A stretch of DNA of 64,000 nt from Streptococcus pseudopneumoniae ATCC BAA-960 = CCUG 49455 (GTDB lineage Bacteria; Bacillota; Bacilli; Lactobacillales; Streptococcaceae), in the NCBI RefSeq assembly GCF_002087075.1, contig NZ_MWSM01000038.1, forward strand, positions 15,139 through 79,138, in the 5' to 3' direction. Below the pieces are notes generated by a model, which saw nothing but the letters and a program-made list of their open reading frames with translations, searched no databases and was not told the DNA's origin. The translations under genes were made by a program, and so were the position numbers. Below, piece by piece: positions 57,330 through 64,000 of the stretch (positions are counted from its first letter, which is position 1; each line of letters starts with the position of its first letter).

Positions 57330-58184
57330 ATGACCTATGAATACAAGAGTCACATTTATTTGGCAGAGACAGTTTTAAATGTAAAGGATTTGGCCAGTCA
57401 AACAGCCTTTTATCAGCAAGTTATTGGTTTAGAAATCTTATCTCAAACTGAGACAGAGTCCATTCTAGGCCTTGGTGGAAAAGTCTTGGTACAGCTGATT
57501 CAAGCACAAGAGAGCGGAGAAGTGAGGGAACATTGTGGTCTTTACCATTTGGCCATTCTCTTGCCCACACGCAAGGCTTTGGCTGATGTCTTGAAACACC
57601 TGACAGATTTACAGATTCCTCTTGTCGGCGGTGCAGACCATGGTTACAGTGAAGCTATTTACTTGGAAGATTTGGAGGGAAATGGCATTGAACTCTATCG
57701 AGATAAGCCGGTTTCCACATGGGATATTCGAGAAGATGGACGCATTATCGGAGTGACGGAGGCTCTTGCGGCGCAGGACATTTATGAGTTGGGGGAAAGA
57801 GTAGAGCCCTTTATCTTGACAGAAGGTACGAGAATGGGGCATATTCATCTTTCCGTCAAGGATAGTCGAAAGTCCAGCCAGTTTTATCAAAAGGTGTTAG
57901 GGCTAGAGGATAAATTCAGTGTGCCTAGCGCTAGTTGGATTGCGGCTGGAGATTACCATCATCATTTAGCAGTTAACGAATGGGGAGGAAAAGGTCTGGA
58001 TTCGCGTAAGCAAGGCTTACCAGGTTTAGCCTACTATGTCATCGAAGTCGCACATAAAGAAGAACTGTTAACGATTGCCCAACGAGCACAAGAAGTTGAC
58101 GCACCAATCAAATGGATGACATCGAGCCAATTGGAAATCACAGACTCAGATGGAATTGTGACTCGTATTTGCTTAGCTCGATAG
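57330..58184 (+). CDS. VOC-superfamily protein (glyoxalase/extradiol dioxygenase-like)
   Basis: 284 residues with two VOC domains: residues about 8-130 (LAETVLNVKDLASQTAFYQQVIG, GLYHLAILLPTRKAL, GNGIELYRD) and about 165-284 (MGHIHLSVKDSRKSSQFYQKVLG, GDYHHHLAVNEWGG). It resembles CatE-type catechol dioxygenases. The metal-binding residues seem present (H, H, E). The substrate is unknown. Transcribed alone. Confidence 0.85.
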   Translation: MTYEYKSHIYLAETVLNVKDLASQTAFYQQVIGLEILSQTETESILGLGGKVLVQLIQAQESGEVREHCGLYHLAILLPTRKALADVLKHLTDLQIPLVGGADHGYSEAIYLEDLEGNGIELYRDKPVSTWDIREDGRIIGVTEALAAQDIYELGERVEPFILTEGTRMGHIHLSVKDSRKSSQFYQKVLGLEDKFSVPSASWIAAGDYHHHLAVNEWGGKGLDSRKQGLPGLAYYVIEVAHKEELLTIAQRAQEVDAPIKWMTSSQLEITDSDGIVTRICLAR

Positions 58185-58271
58185 ACAGGATGTGATGAAA
58201 ATCAGAGCATCAATTGTAGAAAGTGGTTTTTATTCTAGTATTAGCTTTTCCTCAGTTCATCAGCTTCCTCC

Positions 58272-58299
58272 TTGACACTTTGTCAGTTTTTGATACAAT
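58272..58299 (+). promoter_or_regulatory. Promoter of the nucleoside phosphorylase gene
   Basis: TTGACA, 16 bases, TACAAT, followed by an AGAGGAGG ribosome site. Confidence 0.75.
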
Positions 58300-58324
58300 A
58301 GTACAAAATTAGAGGAGGTGGGTT

Positions 58325-59089
58325 ATGATTCAGAAACATGCGATTCCCATTTTAGAGTTTGATGATAATCCTCAGGCGGTTATCATGCCCAATCACGAGG
58401 GGCTGGACTTGCACTTGCCCAAGAAATGTGTCTATGCATTTTTAGGTGAAGAGATTGACCGCTATGCGAGGGAAGTAGGGGCGGACTGTGTCGGCGAATT
58501 CGTTTCAGCCACCAAGACCTATCCAGTCTATGTCGTGAACTACAAAGGCGAGGAGATTTGTCTGGCTCAGGCTCCTGTTGGTTCAGCTCCAGCAGCCCAG
58601 TTTATGGATTGGTTGATTGGCTATGGTGTGGAGCAGATTATTTCCACAGGTACCTGTGGTGTGCTAGCCGATATAGAGGAAAATGCCTTTCTAGTCCCTG
58701 TTCGCGCTCTGCGAGATGAAGGAGCCAGTTACCACTATGTGGCACCTTCTCGTTATATGGAAATGCAGCCAGAGGCTATTGCTGCCATTGAGCAAGTTTT
58801 GGAAGTCAGAGGGATTCCCTATGAAGAAGTCCTGACCTGGACGACAGACGGTTTTTACCGAGAAACGGCTGAAAAGGTGGCTTATCGTAAGGAAGAGGGC
58901 TGTGCTGTTGTGGAGATGGAGTGTTCTGCGCTTGTGGCAGTAGCCCAACTGCGAGGGGTTCTCTGGGGAGAATTGTTGTTCACAGCTGATTCCTTAGCAG
59001 ACTTGGACCAGTACGATAGTCGTGACTGGGGATCGGAAGCTTTTGAGAAGGCGTTAGAACTGAGTTTAGCAAGTGTTGTGCAACTTTAG
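58325..59089 (+). CDS. Pnp/Udp-family nucleoside phosphorylase
   Basis: 254 residues of the purine-nucleoside/uridine phosphorylase family. SAPAAQFMDWLIGYGVEQIISTGTCG is the phosphate and ribose region, and CAVVEMECSALVAVAQLRG is the conserved MEC-type substrate stretch. It may cleave nucleosides or AMP-like substrates; the true substrate is not clear from sequence. Confidence 0.87.
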   Translation: MIQKHAIPILEFDDNPQAVIMPNHEGLDLHLPKKCVYAFLGEEIDRYAREVGADCVGEFVSATKTYPVYVVNYKGEEICLAQAPVGSAPAAQFMDWLIGYGVEQIISTGTCGVLADIEENAFLVPVRALRDEGASYHYVAPSRYMEMQPEAIAAIEQVLEVRGIPYEEVLTWTTDGFYRETAEKVAYRKEEGCAVVEMECSALVAVAQLRGVLWGELLFTADSLADLDQYDSRDWGSEAFEKALELSLASVVQL

Positions 59090-59287
59090 TCGCTTTTCTC
59101 GGCAGTTTCTTATCTTAGTGAAGGAGAACTTTAAAAGCTTGATTGATGATTATTTTTTGCCGAATAAAATAGGAAGTCGGTAGTTTTTAGACGTTTCTAG
59201 AAATGGACGAGTTTGGATAACCTCTTTTTTAGGATAAGCGTACGCGATGTTTTGTCCATTCCTATTTGAGATATTTCTTTTGTTTTA

Positions 59288-59302
59288 TGGTACAATGGAA
59301 AC
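59288..59302 (+). promoter_or_regulatory. Extended -10 promoter placed at the ktrB start codon
   Basis: TGGTACAAT is an extended -10 that ends at 59296, only six bases before the ATG. No ribosome site lies between, so the mRNA may be leaderless. Confidence 0.6.
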
Positions 59303-60682
59303 ATGTTATTCAAATTATCTAAGGAAAAAATAGAGCTAGGCTTATCTCGTTTATCGCCAGCCCGTCGTATTTTTTTGAGTTTTGCCTTGGTCATTTTACT
59401 AGGCTCTCTTCTTTTGAGCTTGCCCTTTGTCCAAGTTGAAAGCTCACGAGCGACTTATTTTGATCATCTTTTCACTGCTGTCTCTGCAGTCTGTGTGACA
59501 GGTCTTTCAACCCTTCCAGTAGCTCACACATATAATATCTGGGGTCAAATAATCTGTTTGCTCTTGATTCAGATCGGTGGTCTAGGACTCATGACTTTTA
59601 TTGGAGTTTTCTATATCCAGAGCAAGCAAAAGCTTAGTCTTCGTAGCCGTGCAACTATTCAGGATAGTTTTAGTTATGGAGAAACTCGATCTTTGAGAAA
59701 GTTTGTCCATTCTATTTTTCTCACAACTTTTCTAGTTGAGGGTTTGGGAGCTCTATTCCTCAGTTTTCGTTTTGTTCCACAACTTGGCTGGGGGCGCGGT
59801 CTTTTTAGTTCCATTTTTCTAGCTATATCCGCCTTCTGTAATGCAGGTTTTGATAATTTGGGGAGCACCAGTTTATTTGCTTTTCAGACCGATTTACTGG
59901 TCAATCTGGTGATTGCAGGCTTAATTATTACAGGTGGTTTTGGCTTTATGGTCTGGTTTGATTTGGCTGGTCATGTAGGAAGAAAGAAAAAAGGGCGCCT
60001 GCACTTTCATACGAAGCTTGTACTATTATTGACTCTAGGTTTGTTGTTATTTGGAACGGCAACTACTCTCTTTCTTGAGTGGAACAATGCTGGAACGATT
60101 GGCAATCTCCCTGTTGCCGATAAGGTTTTAGTTAGCTTTTTTCAAACAGTGACGATGCGAACAGCAGGCTTTTCTACGATAGATTATACTCAGGCTCATC
60201 CTGTGACTCTTTTGATTTATATCTTACAGATGTTTCTAGGTGGGGCACCTGGGGGAACGGCTGGGGGGCTCAAGATTACGACATTTTTTGTCCTCTTGGT
60301 CTTTGCGCGAAGTGAGCTTTTGGGCTTGCCTCATGCCAATGTTGCGAGACGAACGATTGCGCCGCGAACGGTTCAAAAATCCTTTAGTGTCTTTATTATC
60401 TTTTTGATGAGCTTCTTGGTAGGATTGATTCTGCTAGGGATGACAGCCAAAGGCAATCCTCCCTTTATCCACCTCATATTTGAAACCATTTCAGCTCTTA
60501 GTACAGTTGGTGTAACGGCAAATTTGACTTCTGATCTTGGGAAATTGGCTCTCAGTGTTATCATGCCACTTATGTTTATGGGACGAATTGGTCCCTTGAC
60601 CTTGTTTGTTAGCTTGGCAGATTACCATCCAGAAAAGAAAGATATGATTCACTATATGAAAGCAGATATTAGTATTGGTTAA
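59303..60682 (+). CDS. ktrB: Potassium uptake membrane protein, KtrB/TrkH family
   Basis: 459 residues, four membrane-pore-membrane repeats. Selectivity filter regions are CVTGLSTLP, FCNAGFDNLG, MRTAGFSTID and LSTVGVTAN, each with the conserved glycine. It moves K+ together with the cytosolic KtrA ring encoded by the next gene. The gene lacks a ribosome site and may be translated from a leaderless transcript. Confidence 0.93.
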   Translation: MLFKLSKEKIELGLSRLSPARRIFLSFALVILLGSLLLSLPFVQVESSRATYFDHLFTAVSAVCVTGLSTLPVAHTYNIWGQIICLLLIQIGGLGLMTFIGVFYIQSKQKLSLRSRATIQDSFSYGETRSLRKFVHSIFLTTFLVEGLGALFLSFRFVPQLGWGRGLFSSIFLAISAFCNAGFDNLGSTSLFAFQTDLLVNLVIAGLIITGGFGFMVWFDLAGHVGRKKKGRLHFHTKLVLLLTLGLLLFGTATTLFLEWNNAGTIGNLPVADKVLVSFFQTVTMRTAGFSTIDYTQAHPVTLLIYILQMFLGGAPGGTAGGLKITTFFVLLVFARSELLGLPHANVARRTIAPRTVQKSFSVFIIFLMSFLVGLILLGMTAKGNPPFIHLIFETISALSTVGVTANLTSDLGKLALSVIMPLMFMGRIGPLTLFVSLADYHPEKKDMIHYMKADISIG

Positions 60683-60695
60683 GAAAGGAAAGAGA

Positions 60696-61361
60696 ATGTC
60701 AGATCGTACGATTGGAATTTTAGGATTGGGAATTTTTGGGAGCAGTGTCCTAGCTGCCCTAGCCAAGCAGGATATGAATATTATCGCTATTGATGACCAC
60801 GCAGAGCGCATCAATCAGTTTGAGCCAGTTTTGGCGCGTGGAGTGATTGGTGACATCACAGATGAAGAATTATTGAGATCAGCAGGGATTGATACCTGCG
60901 ATACCGTTGTCGTCGCGACAGGTGGAAATCTGGAGTCGAGTGTGCTTGCGGTTATGCACTGTAAGAGTTTGGGGGTACCGACTGTTATTGCTAAGGTCAA
61001 AAGTCAGACTGCTAAGAAAGTGCTAGAAAAGATTGGAGCTGACTCGGTTGTCTCGCCAGAGTATGAAATGGGGCAGTCTCTAGCACATACCATTCTTTTC
61101 CATAATAGTGTTGGTGTCTTTCAGTTGGATAAAAATGTCTCTATTGTGGAGATGAAAATTCCTCAGTCTTGGGCAGGTCAAAGTCTGAGTAAATTAGACC
61201 TCCGTGACAAATATAATCTGAATATTTTGGGCTTCCGAGAGCAGGAAAATTCCCCATTGGATGTTGAATTTGGACCAGATGACCTCTTGAAGGCAGATAC
61301 CTATATTTTGGCGGTCATCAACAACCAGTATTTGGATACCCTAGCAGCATTGAATTTGTAA
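60696..61361 (+). CDS. ktrA: Potassium uptake regulatory protein KtrA
   Basis: 221 residues from MSDRTIGILGLGIFGSSVLAALAKQD, an RCK N-domain with GLGIFGSS nucleotide-binding loop and acidic DD, then an RCK C-domain to NL. It binds ATP/ADP and likely c-di-AMP to gate KtrB. Start at 60696 has AAAGGAAAG; the longer frame overlaps ktrB without a site. Confidence 0.93.
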   Translation: MSDRTIGILGLGIFGSSVLAALAKQDMNIIAIDDHAERINQFEPVLARGVIGDITDEELLRSAGIDTCDTVVVATGGNLESSVLAVMHCKSLGVPTVIAKVKSQTAKKVLEKIGADSVVSPEYEMGQSLAHTILFHNSVGVFQLDKNVSIVEMKIPQSWAGQSLSKLDLRDKYNLNILGFREQENSPLDVEFGPDDLLKADTYILAVINNQYLDTLAALNL

Positions 61362-61384
61362 AAGAGGGAGCTTCCCTCTTTTTT
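61361..61384 (+). terminator. Terminator after ktrBA
   Basis: AAAGAGGGA and TCCCTCTTT around GCT, ending in a T run. Confidence 0.9.
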
Positions 61385-61487
61385 GATGCTTAAGATGGTA
61401 AATAGAGACAGAAGCCTTGTATTCTAGTAAAAGTTCTTCAAAGGCTGGACTTTATGGTAGAATAGAAAGCAGTGACAAGAGAGAGTA

Positions 61488-61684
61488 ATACTCTTCGAAA
61501 GTCAAATTTAAACCACGTCAACGTCACCTTGCCGTAGGTATAGGTAACTGACTTCGTCAGTCTTATCTACAACCTCAAAACAGTGTTTTGAGCTGACTTC
61601 GTCAGTCTTATCTGCAACCTCAAAACAGTGTTTTGAGCAACCTGCGGCTAGTTTCCTAGTTTGCTCTTTGATTTTCATTGAGTA
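61488..61684 (+). repeat. BOX element (A-B-B-C) before the glycosyltransferase gene
   Basis: boxA with CGTCACCTTGCCGTAGG, two boxB modules, and boxC ending TTTTCATTGAGTAA. It lies in the probable 5' leader of the downstream gene. Confidence 0.94.
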
Positions 61685-61714
61685 AGAAAAATCAGTCCCC
61701 TAAAGGAGTAGATT

Positions 61715-62731
61715 ATGAAGTTATTGTCTATCGCCATTCCTAGCTATAATGCTGCAGCCTATCTTCATTACTGTGTGGAGTCGCTAGTGATTGGTGGTGA
61801 GCAAGTTGAGATTTTGATTATCAATGATGGGTCTCAGGACCAGACTCAGGAAATCGCTGAGCGTTTAGCCGACAAGTATCCTAACATCGTTAGAGCCATT
61901 TATCAGGAAAATAAGGGCCATGGCGGTGCGGTCAATCGTGGCTTGGTAGAGGCTTCTGGGCGCTATTTTAAAGTAGTTGACAGTGATGACTGGGTGGATC
62001 CTCGTGCCTACTTGAAAACTCTTGAAACCTTGCAGGAACTTGAGAGTAAGGGTCAAGAGGTTGACGCCTTTGTGACTAATTTTGTTTACGAAAAGGAAGG
62101 TCAGTCTCGTAAGAAGAGTATGAGCTACGAGTCAGTCTTGCCTGTTCGGCAGATTTTTGGCTGGGACCAGGTCGGAAATTTCTCCAAAGGCCAGTATATC
62201 ATGATGCACTCGCTGATTTATCGGACAGATTTGTTGCGTGCTAGCCAGTTCCAACTGCCTGAGCATACTTTTTATGTCGATAATCTCTTTGTCTTTACCC
62301 CTCTTCAGCAGGTCAAGACCATGTACTATCTGCCTGTCGATTTCTATCGTTATTTGATTGGGCGTGAGGACCAGTCTGTCAATGAGCAAGTGATGATTAA
62401 GCGCATTGACCAGCAACTTAAAGTCAATCGACTCTTGGTAGACCAGCTTGATTTATCCCAAGTGAGCCACCCCAAAATGCGAGAATATCTGCTGAATCAT
62501 ATCGAGATTACGACGGTGATTTCCAGTGCCCTGCTCAATCGAGCAGGTACAGCAGAGCATTTGGCAAAAAAACGGGAGCTGTGGACCTATATTCAGCAGG
62601 AAAATCCAGAGGTTTTTCAGGCTATCCGTAAGACCATGCTTAGCCGTTTGACCAAACATTCAGTCTTGCCAGCTCGCAAACTGTCCAATGTCGTCTATCA
62701 AATCACCAAATCTGTTTATGGATTTAATTGA
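61715..62731 (+). CDS. Family 2 glycosyltransferase
   Basis: 338 residues with a GT-A fold start LLSIAIPSYNAAAYLHYCVESL, the nucleotide-sugar stretch IINDGSQDQTQEIA, NKGHGGAVNRG and the metal-binding VDSDDWVDP. The C-terminal half is less conserved and helical. It may glycosylate a wall polymer or lipid, and the next gene is a surface adhesin; the acceptor is not known. AAAGGAG precedes the ATG. Confidence 0.88.
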   Translation: MKLLSIAIPSYNAAAYLHYCVESLVIGGEQVEILIINDGSQDQTQEIAERLADKYPNIVRAIYQENKGHGGAVNRGLVEASGRYFKVVDSDDWVDPRAYLKTLETLQELESKGQEVDAFVTNFVYEKEGQSRKKSMSYESVLPVRQIFGWDQVGNFSKGQYIMMHSLIYRTDLLRASQFQLPEHTFYVDNLFVFTPLQQVKTMYYLPVDFYRYLIGREDQSVNEQVMIKRIDQQLKVNRLLVDQLDLSQVSHPKMREYLLNHIEITTVISSALLNRAGTAEHLAKKRELWTYIQQENPEVFQAIRKTMLSRLTKHSVLPARKLSNVVYQITKSVYGFN

Positions 62732-62755
62732 TATAAGTATTTTATAAGAGGGATT

Positions 62756-62780
62756 TAAGAAAAATTTTAACTTTTTCTTA
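62756..62780 (+). terminator. Terminator-like hairpin after the glycosyltransferase gene
   Basis: TAAGAAAAA and TTTTTCTTA arms around TTTTAAC. It is A/T-only, so of modest strength, and lies before a TATACT -10 (62803) of the next gene. Confidence 0.5.
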
Positions 62781-62846
62781 GTCCTTTTTAATTTTAGGAT
62801 ATTATACTAGAGTCATCAAATAAAGAAAAACTCTAAGGAGAACCCT

Positions 62847-64000
62847 ATGAAATTCAATCCAAATCAAAGATATACTCGTTGGTCTATTCGCCGTCTCAGT
62901 GTCGGTGTTGCCTCAGTTGTTGTGGCTAGTGGCTTCTTTGTCCTAGTTGGTCAGCCAAGTTCTGTACGTGCCGATGGGGTCAATCCGACCCCTGCTCAAG
63001 TTGTACCTGAAGAGACATCGGGAACGAAAGAGGGTGACTTAGCAGAAACTCAGGGAGATACTGTTCTTGCTCAAGCGAAACCTGAGGTCGTTGCTGGAAA
63101 TACGAACTCACTTTCTACACCTACAGAAGTAACTGAAGTGAGCGAGGAGACAAGCCCTTCTCGTCTGGATACACTTTTTGAAAAAGGTGAAGAAGCTCAA
63201 GAAAATTCAGAGCTAGCAGATGTCTTAAAAGAAGCTGTAGATACAGCTGATGTGGATGGGAAACAAGCAAGTCCAGAAGATATTAAAAAAGCTGTCGATG
63301 AGGATGTTAAAGACAGTATCGATGTCCCAGCGGGCTATCTAGAACAAGCCAAAGCTTCCGGTCCTTTCTTGGCTGGTGTAAACAAACCGCTTAAATATGA
63401 ACTTTTCGCAGGAGATGGTATGTTGACTCGTCTCTTGCTCAAAGCATCTGACAAGGCTCCATGGTCAGATAATGGTAAGGATAAAAATGAAAAAATTCCA
63501 CCAGTGAAAAATTTACCTGATGGCAAGTATTACTATCAAGTATCTTTGAATGGTAACACTACAGGTAAGCAAGATCAGGATTTATTAGATACACTTCGTA
63601 CTAATGGTACAAATACCTATGAAGCTACCCTGACTGTCTATGAAGCAGCCGGTGATAAACCAAATTTGAATAAGGTTGTCAAGGAACGTAAAGTCAATAT
63701 TACCTTGAACGGTCTTGTAACAAGAAGCGATGTCAAATCTGCAGTTAAAAACAACATCAAAGACAGTATCGATGTTCCAGCAGCCTACCTAGAAAAAGCC
63801 AAGGGTGACGGTCCATTCACAGCTGGTGTTAACCATGTGATTCCATACGAACTATTCGCAGGTGATGGCATGTTGACTCGTCTCTTGCTTAAGGCATCTG
63901 ACAAGGCTCCATGGTCAGATAACGGCGACGCTAAAAACCCAGCCCTATCTCCACTAGGCGAAAACGTGAAGACCAAAGGTCAATACTTCTATCAAGTAGC
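62847..64000 (+). CDS. pavB: SSURE-repeat surface adhesin PavB (partial, runs off the window)
   Basis: The frame is open from the ATG at 62847 to the last base, 384 codons seen. The signal peptide has a SIRK-like RYTRWSIRRLSVGVASVVVASGFF motif and probably ends near VRA-DG. An acidic linker follows. SSURE repeats start at about residue 152 (DSIDVPAGYLEQAK, LFAGDGMLTRLLLKASDKAP) and a second at about residue 305 (DSIDVPAAYLEKAK with the same core). In pneumococci these repeats bind fibronectin and plasminogen, and an LPXTG anchor is at the unseen C-terminus. A ribosome site AAGGAG is present. Confidence 0.9.
   Translation, partial: MKFNPNQRYTRWSIRRLSVGVASVVVASGFFVLVGQPSSVRADGVNPTPAQVVPEETSGTKEGDLAETQGDTVLAQAKPEVVAGNTNSLSTPTEVTEVSEETSPSRLDTLFEKGEEAQENSELADVLKEAVDTADVDGKQASPEDIKKAVDEDVKDSIDVPAGYLEQAKASGPFLAGVNKPLKYELFAGDGMLTRLLLKASDKAPWSDNGKDKNEKIPPVKNLPDGKYYYQVSLNGNTTGKQDQDLLDTLRTNGTNTYEATLTVYEAAGDKPNLNKVVKERKVNITLNGLVTRSDVKSAVKNNIKDSIDVPAAYLEKAKGDGPFTAGVNHVIPYELFAGDGMLTRLLLKASDKAPWSDNGDAKNPALSPLGENVKTKGQYFYQV

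Noticed and set aside
62753..62775. CiaR-type TTTAAG direct repeat before pavB
   Set aside because: The second half (TTTTAA) does not match and the bases are better explained as a hairpin arm.

Overview
The window looks like the chromosome of a Mitis-group streptococcus: Streptococcus pneumoniae or a very close relative (S. pseudopneumoniae, S. mitis). This rests on the gene order polA, recO-plsX-acp, a bacteriocin island with a blpU-type gene, comA-comB, the purine genes, strH, the bgaC-PTS-agaS-galM operon, ktrB-ktrA, and a pavB-type SSURE surface protein. It also rests on five BOX repeats, several choline-binding proteins and YSIRK/LPXTG surface proteins. Species cannot be settled from the window alone. 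No tRNA, rRNA, CRISPR array or intact insertion sequence was seen.

Layout. 1-6.5 kb is housekeeping: the 3' end of polA, a CoA-binding protein, a YeiH-type exporter (minus strand), then an overlapping aminotransferase-recO-plsX-acyl carrier protein operon. 6.7-25.6 kb is a large accessory island inserted between the acp gene and comA. It holds two choline-binding proteins (one an NlpC/P60 hydrolase), a double-glycine pheromone candidate with its own ComD/ComE-type two-component system, and two paralogous bacteriocin units (about 11.3-13.7 kb and 18.4-20.96 kb). Between the units lie a serine resolvase with a res-like site, a CAP-domain choline-binding protein, another choline-binding protein and a lipoprotein. 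After them come a PlcR/Rgg-like regulator, a 17-codon micro-ORF and a circular-bacteriocin operon (pneumocyclicin type). At least ten peptides carry double-glycine leaders, and comAB, a C39-peptidase exporter of such peptides, sits directly downstream. Each bacteriocin unit opens with a tandem array of a 16-codon micro-ORF (two copies in unit 1, three in unit 2) that no leader or known family explains.

26-29.5 kb is comA-comB behind a ComE-box-like direct repeat. 29.6-44.8 kb is the purine biosynthesis block (purC, L, F, M, N, H, D, E, K, B), making IMP and then adenylosuccinate-derived products. It is interrupted by two cargo genes (a hypothetical gene and a GNAT acetyltransferase), by partial duplications of the purC tail and purM head, and by a cloverleaf-like element before purE.

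44.8-57.1 kb is for host-glycan use: surface beta-N-acetylhexosaminidase StrH, the GntR repressor BgaR, beta-galactosidase BgaC, a four-gene mannose-family PTS, AgaS and GalM. 57.3-64 kb holds a VOC-fold protein, a nucleoside phosphorylase, the KtrAB potassium system, a family 2 glycosyltransferase, and the first part of a fibronectin-binding-type SSURE adhesin (PavB) that runs off the end of the window.
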